DNA from: Streptomyces sp. RerS4
GTDB lineage: Bacteria; Actinomycetota; Actinomycetes; Streptomycetales; Streptomycetaceae
DNA: 64,000 nucleotides
Reading direction: 5' to 3'
Assembly: GCF_023515955.1 (NCBI RefSeq)
Contig: NZ_CP097322.1
Span: 1,674,001-1,738,000, forward strand
This document shows, one piece after another, positions 33,602 to 41,765 of the stretch (its first letter is position 1; every line of letters begins with the position of its first letter). The position numbers were made by a program, and so were the translations under genes. A model generated the notes under the pieces. It was not told where the DNA came from, did no database searches, and saw only the letters and a program-made list of their open reading frames with translations.

Positions 33602-33663
33602 TTACGTACGCCGTACGTAGTGCGCTAGGGTGCAGCCATGACGACTACGTACGCTGTACTTAG
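33602..33663. promoter_or_regulatory. twin TetR operators, second inside the exporter gene
   Basis: Operator 1, TTACGTACGCCGTACGTAG (33602-33620), and operator 2, CTACGTACGCTGTACTTAG (33645-33663), have the same arms around one central base. Centre-to-centre distance is 43 bp, four helical turns. Operator 2 begins 7 bp after the first base of the ATG and encodes residues 3-9 of the ATPase, so binding there would also block elongation. Confidence 0.78.
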
Positions 33664-34597
33664 TGAGGGTCTGGAGAAGCACTACGGCGAGGTGCGCGCC
33701 CTGCGCGGGCTGGATCTGGCGGTGCCCCCGGGAAGCGTCTGCGGGCTGCTGGGCCCCAACGGGGCGGGCAAGACCACCGCCGTACGCATCCTCACCACCC
33801 TCACCACGCCCACCGCCGGCCGCGCCCTCGTCGCCGGCCACGACGTCACCCGCGCCCCGGACGCCGTACGCCGCGCCATCGGCGTCACAGGTCAGTACGC
33901 CTCCGTCGACGGCGACCTGACGGGCCGGGAGAACCTGCGGCTCTTCGCCCGCCTCGCCGGACTGCGCGGCCGCGCCGGCCGGGACCGCGCCGACGCCCTG
34001 CTGGAGCGCTTCGGCCTCGCCGAGGCCGCCGACCGGACGGCGTCCACCTGGTCGGGCGGCATGCGCCGCCGCCTCGACCTCGCGGCCGGGCTGATCACCC
34101 ACCCCCGGGTGCTGTTCCTGGACGAGCCCACCACCGGCCTGGATCCGGCGGCCCGCGAGCACATATGGACCGCCGTGCGGGAGTTGGCCGACGAGGGCAC
34201 GACCGTGCTCCTCACCACCCAGTACCTGGAGGAGGCCGACCGGCTCGCCGACGACGTCGTGGTCGTCGACCGGGGCCGGGCCGTCGCCTCCGACACCCCC
34301 GCCGCCCTCAAGGCCCGGATCGGCGCCCACGCCCGCGTCACCGTCCCGCGCGCCCCCGCGCTGGCCGCCGCGGCGGCGGTCCTCGACCGGCTCACCGGCG
34401 GCCTGCCCACCCTCGACGAGGAACGGCTCACCGTCGGCGTGACCGTGGCGGATCCGGGACTCACCCTGCCCCGGATCATCCGCGCGCTGGACGCCGCCGG
34501 CGTCCCCGTGACCGACGCGAGCCTGCGCCCGCCCACCCTCGACGAGGTCTTCCTCCGCCTCACCCACACCCCCACCCCGAAGGAGAACGCGGCATGA
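33638..34597 (+). CDS. ABC transporter ATPase (DrrA type)
   Basis: A 319-residue ATPase of the daunorubicin-resistance DrrA family. Walker A is GPNGAGKTT, the signature is TWSGGMRRR, Walker B is VLFLDEPTTG, and the switch His follows in TVLLTTQYLEEADRLADD. A C-terminal regulatory domain (DUF4162-like, about residues 235-310) is present. It exports drugs or lipids together with the permease encoded next. ATG 33638 with AGGGTG upstream; the adjacent TetR controls it through two operators. The stop overlaps the permease ATG. Confidence 0.92.
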   Translation: MTTTYAVLSEGLEKHYGEVRALRGLDLAVPPGSVCGLLGPNGAGKTTAVRILTTLTTPTAGRALVAGHDVTRAPDAVRRAIGVTGQYASVDGDLTGRENLRLFARLAGLRGRAGRDRADALLERFGLAEAADRTASTWSGGMRRRLDLAAGLITHPRVLFLDEPTTGLDPAAREHIWTAVRELADEGTTVLLTTQYLEEADRLADDVVVVDRGRAVASDTPAALKARIGAHARVTVPRAPALAAAAAVLDRLTGGLPTLDEERLTVGVTVADPGLTLPRIIRALDAAGVPVTDASLRPPTLDEVFLRLTHTPTPKENAA

Positions 34598-35382
34598 CCA
34601 CCCTGCTCGCCGACGGCGGCGCCGTCCTGACCCGACAGCTCCAGAAGGCCCGGCACGCGCCCGCGCTGCTGATCCTCACCCAGACCATGCCGATCACGAT
34701 GCTGCTCTTCTTCGGCTACGTCTTCGGCAGCGCCCTCGCCATGCCGGGCGCCGAGTACCGCGAGTTCCTCGTGCCGGGGCTGCTCGCCGCCACCGCCGCG
34801 AACGGCCTGATGACCGGCATGTTCACCGCCGCGCAGGACGCCCACCGGGGGGTGATGGACCGCTTCCGGACGCTGCCGATGAGTCGGGCCGCCGTCCCGC
34901 TGGGGCAGATCGCCGCCGACCTGCTGACCACGGCCGCCTCGATGGTGCCGCTGATGCTGGTGGGGCTCGCCATGGGGTGGCGGGTCGAGAACGGACTGCC
35001 GGGCGCGCTCGGGGCGTTCGGGGTGCTGATGCTGTTCCGCTTCGCCTCCGCCTGGGTGGGCACGTACCTCGGGCTGCTGGCCCCGAGCGAGGAGTCGGCC
35101 GGGCAACTCGGCAGCGCCACCTTCATGCTGCCGATGCTGTCCAGCGCCTACCTGCCGACCGCCGGGCTGCCGTCGTGGCTGCGCGCGGTCGCCGAGTGGA
35201 ACCCGATCAGCGCGGTCGCCGGCGCGGTACGGGAGTTGTGCGGGAACGCCGGCGGCGCGGCCGCGCCCGGCGCCGCGTGGCCGGCCGCGCATCCGGTGGC
35301 CGGGGCGCTGCTGTGGTCGCTGCTGCTCGTGGCGGTGTTCGCACCCCTGGCCACGCGCCGGTTCGCGCGCGGCCGGGGTTGA
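34594..35382 (+). CDS. ABC-2 type permease (DrrB type)
   Basis: A 262-residue ABC-2 membrane subunit with six hydrophobic segments, the partner of the upstream ATPase (4-bp ATGA overlap). The region FLVPGLLAATAANGLMTGMF and DRFRTLPMSRAAVPLGQIAAD is typical of DrrB-like permeases, as is LPSWLRAVAEWNPISAVAGA before the last helix. It forms the pore of the exporter; the substrate is unknown but is likely sensed by the TetR encoded divergently. Confidence 0.9.
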   Translation: MTTLLADGGAVLTRQLQKARHAPALLILTQTMPITMLLFFGYVFGSALAMPGAEYREFLVPGLLAATAANGLMTGMFTAAQDAHRGVMDRFRTLPMSRAAVPLGQIAADLLTTAASMVPLMLVGLAMGWRVENGLPGALGAFGVLMLFRFASAWVGTYLGLLAPSEESAGQLGSATFMLPMLSSAYLPTAGLPSWLRAVAEWNPISAVAGAVRELCGNAGGAAAPGAAWPAAHPVAGALLWSLLLVAVFAPLATRRFARGRG

Positions 35383-35462
35383 ACGGGGGTCGAACCGGGG
35401 TTGCATCCGCCCGAGGCTCAGGGGGCGGGGTGATCGGCGCGACCACGGTCCGGTCACATCGC

Positions 35463-35486
35463 CCGCATGGTGGGATGTCCATGCGG
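35463..35486. promoter_or_regulatory. inverted repeat upstream of CoA-transferase gene
   Basis: CCGCATGG (35463-35470) and CCATGCGG (35479-35486) are a perfect 8-bp inverted repeat with an 8-base spacer, 43 bp before the CoA-transferase start. It may be an operator for a dimeric regulator encoded elsewhere; no adjacent regulator is obvious. Confidence 0.45.
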
Positions 35487-35528
35487 TCGGTGGTGACAGC
35501 ACCCACGGTCAGCCGGTAGGCATCGGGG

Positions 35529-36731
35529 ATGGAACACATGCCCGCACCGCTGCCCCTGGACGGGATCACCGTCGTCGCCGTCGAACAGGCCGTCTCGGCC
35601 CCCTTCGCCACCCGCCAGCTCGCCGACCTCGGCGCGCGGGTGATCAAGATCGAGCGTCCCGACGGCGGCGACTTCGCGCGCGCCTACGACACCGCCGCCC
35701 ACGGCATGGCCTCGCACTTCGTCTGGGCCAACCGGGGCAAGGAGTCCCTGACGCTCGACCTGAAGGACCCGCGCGGCCTCGACGTGGTGCACGCGCTGCT
35801 CGACGGCGCCGACGTGTTCGTCCAGAACCTCGCCCACGGCGCCGCCGCCCGCCTCGGCCTCGACGCGGCCACGCTGTGCGCGCGTTACCCGCGCCTGGTC
35901 GCCGTCGACGTCTCGGGATACGGCGCGCAGGGCCCGTACGCCCACAAGCGGGCCTACGACATGCTCGTGCAGTGCGAGGCGGGCCTGGTCTCGGTGACCG
36001 GCACTCCCGAGCGACCCGTGAAGGCCGGCATTCCGGCCGCCGACATCGCGGCGGCCATGTACGCCTTCTCCGGGGTGCTCGCCGCGCTGCTGCGCCGGGG
36101 GACGACGGGGCGCGGCGGGCCGGTGGAGGTCTCCATGCTGGACGCGCTCGCCGAGTGGATGGGGCATCCGCTGCACCACACGATGCACGGCGGGGAGCAG
36201 CCCGTACGGACGGGTCTGGCGCACGCGGTGATCGCGCCCTACAACGCGTACGCGACGGCCGACGGGGACCGGGTGCTGCTGTCGGTGCAGAACGACCGGG
36301 AGTGGCGGCGGCTGGCCCGGCAGGTGTTGGACCGTCCCGACCTGGCGGAGGATCCGGCGTACGCGACGAACGCGGCCCGCACCCGGGGCCGCGACAAGAC
36401 GGACGAGGTGGTGGCGCGGGCGCTCGGGCGGCTCGGCGCGGACGAGGCGATCGAGCGGCTGGAGGCGGCCGGGATCGCCTGCGCGCGGCTGAACTCGGTC
36501 GCGCGGCTGGCCGGGCATCCGCAGTTGGAGGCGCGCGGGCGCTGGCGGACGGTGGATTCGCCGGTGGGCCCGCTCCGCGCGCTGCTCCCGCCGATCGGGT
36601 TGCCGGGCGGCGGGGAGGCGAGGATGGGCGCGGTGCCCGCGCTCGGCGAGCACACCGACGCCCTGTTGCGCGACCTGGGGATGTCGGACGCGCGGATCGC
36701 GGATTTGCGTCGGGACGGTGTGATCGCCTGA
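35529..36731 (+). CDS. CaiB/BaiF family CoA-transferase (type III)
   Basis: A 400-residue type III CoA-transferase that moves CoA between carboxylic acids. Family features are LDGITVVAVEQAVSAPFATR at the start, ARVIKIERPDGGDFAR, the NRGKESLTLDLKDPRG block and the catalytic Asp in PAADIAAAMYAFSG (about residue 174). Two in-frame ATGs (35529, 35538) are possible. It stands alone after the exporter operon and ends before a strong hairpin. Substrate acids are not predictable. Confidence 0.9.
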   Translation: MEHMPAPLPLDGITVVAVEQAVSAPFATRQLADLGARVIKIERPDGGDFARAYDTAAHGMASHFVWANRGKESLTLDLKDPRGLDVVHALLDGADVFVQNLAHGAAARLGLDAATLCARYPRLVAVDVSGYGAQGPYAHKRAYDMLVQCEAGLVSVTGTPERPVKAGIPAADIAAAMYAFSGVLAALLRRGTTGRGGPVEVSMLDALAEWMGHPLHHTMHGGEQPVRTGLAHAVIAPYNAYATADGDRVLLSVQNDREWRRLARQVLDRPDLAEDPAYATNAARTRGRDKTDEVVARALGRLGADEAIERLEAAGIACARLNSVARLAGHPQLEARGRWRTVDSPVGPLRALLPPIGLPGGGEARMGAVPALGEHTDALLRDLGMSDARIADLRRDGVIA

Positions 36732-36750
36732 GCCGGGGGAAGCGCCGGAG

Positions 36751-36789
36751 GTCCGGGGAGGGGATCCCGGGAAGGGATCCCCTCCGGAC
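36751..36789. terminator. strong hairpin between convergent genes
   Basis: The left arm GTCCGG-GG-AGGGGATCCC (36751-36768) pairs with GGGATCCCCTCCGGAC (36774-36789): 16 pairs with a 2-base bulge and a 5-base loop. It lies after the CoA-transferase stop and before the end of the convergent small gene, so can stop transcription from both sides. Confidence 0.75.
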
Positions 36790-36867
36790 GCCGGGAAGAG
36801 CCGGGAGAAGGGGACACGGGCCGAAGCAGTGGGCCGGGGGCGGCCCGGTGGTGGCCGCGCGGGGATG

Positions 36868-37137
36868 CTACGAGCGGCGGCTGCCGAAGAGCGTGCGACG
36901 CAGCCGGCGCAGCGGGGCGAAGAGCGCGACGCGTGCGCTCCGGCTCCGCTGGACGTGCGTGTGGTCGCGGGAGGTGAGCTCGCGCATCAGCAGGGTCGCC
37001 TCGGCGACCTCGTGCCGCGGGACGGCGGGACCGCCCAGCACCGCGAGGTGGCGGTCGAGGCGCGAACTGGTCGCACTGCTGCCGCACGTGATGGCAGGCA
37101 CGCGGGGCGGCCTGCTGCGCATCGTTATCTGTTCCAT
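36868..37137 (-). CDS. small basic hypothetical protein
   Basis: An 89-residue Arg-rich protein starting MEQITMRSRPPRVPAITC and ending LFAPLRRLRRTLFGSRRS. There is no signal peptide or clear domain; residues 40-60 (VPRHEVAEATLLMRELTS) look helical. I recall similar short proteins in other Streptomyces, with no function known. ATG 37137 has GGGGAGAGAC before it. It is divergent from the Ser/Thr kinase gene; the 271 bp between them hold an inverted repeat but no further gene that I can see. Confidence 0.65.
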   Translation of the reverse strand: MEQITMRSRPPRVPAITCGSSATSSRLDRHLAVLGGPAVPRHEVAEATLLMRELTSRDHTHVQRSRSARVALFAPLRRLRRTLFGSRRS

Positions 37138-37276
37138 GTCTCTCCCCACCCGTACGAGGGCACCCGGCCCCGGGCAGGGTAACCCTATCGCCCCCGCGTC
37201 ACACTCCGGTATCCCGGTGGTGTGAATTACCCCTGTAGTTACGGGTAGTTGACGATTACTCACCGGAGTCGACCGT

Positions 37277-37334
37277 CACTCTCCGCACAAACGGGCCGAC
37301 TTGGGAGAGCGCGGTGCGGCCGATTCGGAGAGTG
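37277..37334. promoter_or_regulatory. spaced 9-bp inverted repeat upstream of kinase gene
   Basis: CACTCTCCG (37277-37285) and CGGAGAGTG (37326-37334) are perfect complements separated by 40 bp, within the 271-bp divergent region. The distance (49 bp centre to centre) is too large for one dimer and suggests paired sites or a hairpin in the leader. The role is unknown. Confidence 0.4.
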
Positions 37335-37408
37335 CCGTCACGACGGGTGTCGATCGGCACGCCCTGCGCTAACTTGGAGTGATCACCTGGTGACGCTTGG
37401 GGGTTCGC

Positions 37409-39049
37409 GTGAGCGGTAACGAGGGCGGGGACGTCGCGCGTGTCGTCGCCGGCAGATACCGGCTGCTCGACCGGCTGGGGCAGGGCGGCATGGGTGTCGT
37501 GTGGCGCGCCCGCGACGAGGTGCTGGGCCGGGAGGTCGCCGTCAAGGAGGTACGGGCGCCCGCCGGGCTGGACGCGGCCGAGGTGGGCCGGATGTACCGG
37601 CGGCTGGAGCGGGAGGCGTGGGCGGCGGCGCGGGTCTCGCACCGCGGGGTCGTCACCGTCTACGACGTGGCGAGCGAGGACGGCCGGCCCTGGATCGTGA
37701 TGGAGTTGGTGCGCGGCCTCTCGCTGGCCGACGTACTGGAGGCCGAGGGGCCGATGAGCCCGCAGCGGGCCGCGCACATCGGGGAGCAGGTGCTCGCCGC
37801 GCTGCGCTCCGCGCACGGGTCGGGGGTGCTGCACCGGGACGTGAAGCCGGCCAACGTGCTGATCGGCAACGACGGGCGCGTGGTGCTGAGCGACTTCGGG
37901 ATCGCCGGCCTGTCGGGCTCCTCGGCGCTCACGATGACCGGCGAACTGCTCGGCTCCCCCGAATTCATGGCTCCGGAGCGGGCGTTGGGGAGTGATCCGG
38001 GTCCGGAGTCGGACCTGTGGTCGCTCGGGGTGATGCTGTACGCGGCGGTCGAGGGCGTCTCGCCGTTCCGGCGGGACACGGCGGTGTCGACGCTCCAGGC
38101 CGTGGTGGAGGCCGAGTTGCCCCCGCCGCGCCGGGCCGGGCCGCTGGCGCCGGTGGTGGAGGGGCTGCTGCGCAAGGACCCCGGGTCCCGGCTGTCCGCC
38201 GCGGAGGCGGCCCGGATGCTGCGGATCATCGGTGCCGGTGGCGCCGTACGGGACTCCGGCGGCCCGGCGTCGGGGCCCGGGGCGTACCCGACCCCCGGGC
38301 CGGGGCCGGCGTCGTACCCGACCCACGGGCCGGGGCCGGACGCGCCGACGGCGGCCGGGGCGGGCCCGTACGGAGCCCCGACGACGCCCCTGCCGCCCGC
38401 GGCGGCCGAGCGCCGGGGGCGGGCCGGGCTGGTGCTGACCGTCGGGATCGTGGTGTTGCTGGTGGCGCTGGTCGTGTTGGGGTGGCTGCTGCTGAGGGAC
38501 GGTCAGGGCGGCAGCGACGACCGGGGTGGGGCCGCCGCCCCGGGCACCTCGCCGTCGGCGTCCCCGCGACCCTCCCCCGCCTCGCCGTCCGTCTCGGCCC
38601 CTTCCGCCCCGCCCTCCCCGTCGGGCCCCGAGCAGAAGGTGACCGTCTACGCGCACACCCTGCGCCCCGCCTACGACGGCGCCTGCCCGGCGCCCGAGGT
38701 GAGCGCGCCGGCGTTCACCGGGACGCTGGAGGTGGCGCGTACGCCCGCCGTGGTGGAGTACCGCTGGGTCACGCGCGAGACGCCCTCGCCGCTGACGCCG
38801 TGGCAGAGCCTGGCGTACGAGGCGGGTGGCCCGCGGACGCGTCAGCTCAACCACACCGAGCCGGGCGCCCGGGGGAGCGGGACGCGGCACGACGCGGTCC
38901 GGCTGGAGGTGCGGGCGCCCACGGGGGCCCAGTCGCCGTGGCTGGAGTTCTCGATGACCTGCCGCGAACCCACCCCGACGACCGGCACCTCCCCCGGAAC
39001 GCCCACCGCCTCCCCCGACGCGTCGGGTTCGCCGGACTCGCTGCCCTGA
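37409..39049 (+). CDS. Ser/Thr protein kinase with extracellular sensor
   Basis: A 546-residue PknB-like receptor kinase. The kinase domain covers about residues 10-270: P-loop LGQGGMGVVW, ATP lysine in VAVKEV, catalytic loop HRDVKPANVLI, DFG in SDFGIAG and the GSPEFMAPE activation segment. A Pro/Gly-rich linker leads to one membrane helix (LVLTVGIVVLLVALVVLGWL, about residue 345). The outside part is a Ser/Pro-rich stalk and a small domain of about 130 residues, not PASTA. GTG 37409 is preferred over TTG 37397. The ligand is unknown. Confidence 0.92.
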   Translation: MSGNEGGDVARVVAGRYRLLDRLGQGGMGVVWRARDEVLGREVAVKEVRAPAGLDAAEVGRMYRRLEREAWAAARVSHRGVVTVYDVASEDGRPWIVMELVRGLSLADVLEAEGPMSPQRAAHIGEQVLAALRSAHGSGVLHRDVKPANVLIGNDGRVVLSDFGIAGLSGSSALTMTGELLGSPEFMAPERALGSDPGPESDLWSLGVMLYAAVEGVSPFRRDTAVSTLQAVVEAELPPPRRAGPLAPVVEGLLRKDPGSRLSAAEAARMLRIIGAGGAVRDSGGPASGPGAYPTPGPGPASYPTHGPGPDAPTAAGAGPYGAPTTPLPPAAAERRGRAGLVLTVGIVVLLVALVVLGWLLLRDGQGGSDDRGGAAAPGTSPSASPRPSPASPSVSAPSAPPSPSGPEQKVTVYAHTLRPAYDGACPAPEVSAPAFTGTLEVARTPAVVEYRWVTRETPSPLTPWQSLAYEAGGPRTRQLNHTEPGARGSGTRHDAVRLEVRAPTGAQSPWLEFSMTCREPTPTTGTSPGTPTASPDASGSPDSLP

Positions 39050-39069
39050 CGAACCCGACGACGCCGGAC

Positions 39070-39084
39070 CCGCCCTCCGGGCGG
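39070..39084. terminator. short hairpin between convergent genes
   Basis: CCGCCC-TCC-GGGCGG gives a 6-bp GC stem with a 3-base loop, 20 bp after the kinase stop and 8 bp before the end of the convergent lipase gene. A modest candidate bidirectional terminator. Confidence 0.4.
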
Positions 39085-39091
39085 CGCGACG

Positions 39092-39922
39092 TTACTGTGA
39101 CGACACCCCCTGGGTCTTGCCGCTGAAGACCGGCAGGTAGCCACCGGACTGGCCGGCGGCGGTGGGGTGGTAGGACTCGCCGATGTTGGCCCAGTTGACG
39201 CTGTGCAGCCACGCACTGCCGGAGCAGATCTCGTGGCCGGTGAAGGCGCCGACCACGGAGGCGAAGGTGAAGCCGTGCGCGCCGGCGCGCCGGGCGATGG
39301 CGGCGTTGAGGTGGTCGGCGGCGCCGTTGATGGCCGAGCGCTCGCCTTCGGTCAGGCCGGCGACGCAGGTCCCGTTGAGCTTGTAGAAGCGCGGGTAGCC
39401 GATGACGACGACCTTGGCGCCGGGCGCCCGGCCGCGGATGGCGTTGTAGACCTGGTCGAGCTGCCCGGGGAGGGTGGAGTCGACGTACGCCTTGGCCTGG
39501 TTGACGCGGTTGACGCAGGTGGACTCGGACTGGAGCACACAGGTCGTCATGACGTCCGAGAATCCGGCGTCGTTGCCGCCGATGGTGATGCTGACGAGGT
39601 CGGTACCGCTGTTGAGGGGTGCGAGCTGGCCCGCGACGACGTCGTTCGTCCGGGCGCCCGAGCACGCGGTGAACGAGAAGGTCTGCGGGGCGTTGGCCGC
39701 GGCCCACAGGGCGGGATAGGCGCGGGTGGTGCGCTTGCAGTTGCCGCTGCCGGCGTCGTAGTTGCCGGCGCCGAGACCGGAGGAGTACGAGTCGCCGAGC
39801 GCGACGTAGCCGAAGTCGGCCCGGGCGGCCGCGGAGGCCTGGCCGGCGCCGAGGAGGGTGGCGCCGGCGGCGAGGATCAGGGTGGAGGCGAGGGAGGCGA
39901 AGCGCGACAGTTTCCTGCTCAT
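39092..39922 (-). CDS. secreted SGNH-hydrolase lipase
   Basis: A 276-residue secreted lipase of the Streptomyces GDSL type. A Sec signal (LASTLILAAGATLLGAGQASA) is followed by the nucleophile block VALGDSYSSG, the oxyanion motif TIGGNDAGF and the catalytic His in SYHPTAAGQ. Six Cys form the three disulfides of this family (CKRTT, FTACSG, CVLQ, CVNR, GTCVAG, EICSG). It hydrolyses esters of medium to long acyl chains outside the cell. ATG 39922 follows AAGGAGC. It is convergent with the kinase gene. Confidence 0.93.
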   Translation of the reverse strand: MSRKLSRFASLASTLILAAGATLLGAGQASAAARADFGYVALGDSYSSGLGAGNYDAGSGNCKRTTRAYPALWAAANAPQTFSFTACSGARTNDVVAGQLAPLNSGTDLVSITIGGNDAGFSDVMTTCVLQSESTCVNRVNQAKAYVDSTLPGQLDQVYNAIRGRAPGAKVVVIGYPRFYKLNGTCVAGLTEGERSAINGAADHLNAAIARRAGAHGFTFASVVGAFTGHEICSGSAWLHSVNWANIGESYHPTAAGQSGGYLPVFSGKTQGVSSQ

Positions 39923-40123
39923 AAGGTGCGGCTCCTTGTGGGGGGTTACTCCTGAGTCCGTGTTACAAGGAGCCGGGCCTGGCTGGAAGTGTTCATGCCA
40001 AGAATTTTCGGGGTGGGTTACCGGCGGAATCTTCACTCCGGCGGTGTTTGAAAAGGGAATTCGGCCACTCGATCCGGCGAAACACAGGTGCGGGAGGGCA
40101 GTTCGTGCCGGATCATGGGCGCC

Positions 40124-41218
40124 ATGTCAGCAGACCCGCAGGACGCGCTGCCGATCCGGCTCAATGTCGACGACAGCGACTCACCGTCGGACGTCGTCGA
40201 CGCCCTGTTCCTCGGACGGTTCGCCTCCGGAGAACAGCCGTACTCCCAGAGCGTGACGATCGAGCGGGTGAAAGCGGAAGCCACCCTGCTGCCGCCCGCC
40301 GCGAAGGTGCTCCGCTCGGCCCGCGACACCGACCGCAGCGCCACCCTCGCCGAGGGCCCGGACTGGACGGTGCTCGTCTCCCGTTGGAGCCGGGGCGCCG
40401 ACGTGACGGTCACCGCCGTCAGCGACGAGGTCGCCGCCCGGGTGCTGCACGCCGCCACGGACGGCGCCGAGGACGAACCGGAACCCCAGCCCGAGAACGT
40501 GACGATGGGTTTCTGGTACGTCTCCCCGCGCCGCGGCCCCTACCGCACGACCCGGCAGATCTCCGCGGGCACCTGGCCGGAGGTCCGGCCGAACTACACG
40601 GCGCCCGTCGCGGCGGCGATGGACCGGCTGATGAAGGTCACCCCCGACGACATCGCGGGCCGGCTGCTCCTGCTGCACGGACCGCCGGGCACCGGCAAGA
40701 CCTCCGCGCTGCGCACGTTGGCCCGTTCGTGGCGGGACTGGTGCCAGGTCGACTGCGTCCTGGACCCGGAGCGGCTGTTCAACGACGTCGGCTACCTGAT
40801 GGACATCGCGATCGGCGAGGACGAGGGCACGGCCAAGGGCCGCTGGCGGCTCCTGCTGCTGGAGGACTGCGACGAGCTGATCCGCGGCGAGGCCCGGCAC
40901 ACCGCCGGGCAGGCGCTGTCACGGCTGCTGAACCTGACGGACGGTCTGCTGGGCCAGGGGCGCAACGTCCTGGTGGGGGTCACCACCAACGAGGACCTGG
41001 AGCGGCTGCACCCGGCGGTGGTGCGGCCGGGGCGCTGCCTGGCCCGTATCGAGGTCGGCCGGCTGACCCACGGGGAGGCGGTGGACTGGCTCGGCACGGG
41101 CGAGGGCGTCTCCCGCGAGGGTGCGACGCTGGCCGAACTGTTCGCCCTGCGCCGGGGCACCGGCCCGGCGGCGCTGCTGCCCGCGCAGCCGTCCTCGGAG
41201 GCCGGGCTGTACCTCTGA
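40124..41218 (+). CDS. AAA-family ATPase
   Basis: A 364-residue protein with an N-terminal region of about 140 residues of unknown fold and a C-terminal AAA domain. Walker A is LLHGPPGTGKTSALR, Walker B LLLLEDCDELI, and the sensor/arginine-finger region reads VLVGVTTNEDLERLHPAVVRPGRC, as in the classical AAA clade (FtsH/CDC48-like). The N-terminal part is Streptomyces-specific as far as I can tell. ATG 40124 or 40115 are possible; GTG 40088 starts a longer form. No partner gene is adjacent; the client is unknown. Confidence 0.78.
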   Translation: MSADPQDALPIRLNVDDSDSPSDVVDALFLGRFASGEQPYSQSVTIERVKAEATLLPPAAKVLRSARDTDRSATLAEGPDWTVLVSRWSRGADVTVTAVSDEVAARVLHAATDGAEDEPEPQPENVTMGFWYVSPRRGPYRTTRQISAGTWPEVRPNYTAPVAAAMDRLMKVTPDDIAGRLLLLHGPPGTGKTSALRTLARSWRDWCQVDCVLDPERLFNDVGYLMDIAIGEDEGTAKGRWRLLLLEDCDELIRGEARHTAGQALSRLLNLTDGLLGQGRNVLVGVTTNEDLERLHPAVVRPGRCLARIEVGRLTHGEAVDWLGTGEGVSREGATLAELFALRRGTGPAALLPAQPSSEAGLYL

Positions 41219-41293
41219 GCCGCCGGGTCCTTGACGATCCGCCGCGGCCCCGAACCGCCGCGACCCCCGATCCGCCGGGCCGTCGCGGCGTTC

Positions 41294-41683
41294 CTACCGC
41301 CCGTAGCGCGCGCGGAGCGCGGTGGTGGCCGCGCCCAGGGCCTCCGCCTCCGTCAGGCCCAGCCGGTGGGCCCGTTCGGCGTACGCCTGCGCGGCGGTGG
41401 CCGCCTCCCGGGAGGAACCCTCCGCCGCCGCGACGAAGGTGCCGTTGCGGCCGCGCGTCTCGATCACCCCGTCGGTCTCCAGCGCCCGGTAGGCCTTGGC
41501 GACCGTGTTCGCGGCGAGCCCCAGCTCCTGCGCCAGCCCCCGTACCGTGGGCAGCTTGAAGCCCGCGGGGAGCTTGCCGGACCGGGCGCGGTCGGCGATC
41601 TGCGCGCGCAGTTGCTCGTACGGGGCGGGGGCGCCGGCCGAATCGTCGATCCGGATCTTCAAAGGTGTCGTGGTCGAGGTCAC
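41294..41683 (-). CDS. GntR regulator, YtrA type
   Basis: A 129-residue short GntR protein: the winged helix (PYEQLRAQIADRARSGKLPA, LPTVRGLAQELGLAANTVAK) occupies residues 20-85, then two helices rather than a ligand domain, as in the YtrA subfamily. Start GTG 41683. It is divergent from the GNAT gene at 41766, 82 bp away, but YtrA regulators usually control ABC transporters, and none lies next to it here, so the target is uncertain. Confidence 0.85.
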   Translation of the reverse strand: MTSTTTPLKIRIDDSAGAPAPYEQLRAQIADRARSGKLPAGFKLPTVRGLAQELGLAANTVAKAYRALETDGVIETRGRNGTFVAAAEGSSREAATAAQAYAERAHRLGLTEAEALGAATTALRARYGR

Positions 41684-41765
41684 GCGGCCGATTCTCCCCC
41701 ATCGGCCCCGCGCGGCGGCGAAATTGGGGGGCGGTCGCGGCGGGCGCGCCCGTACCGTCCCCGGC

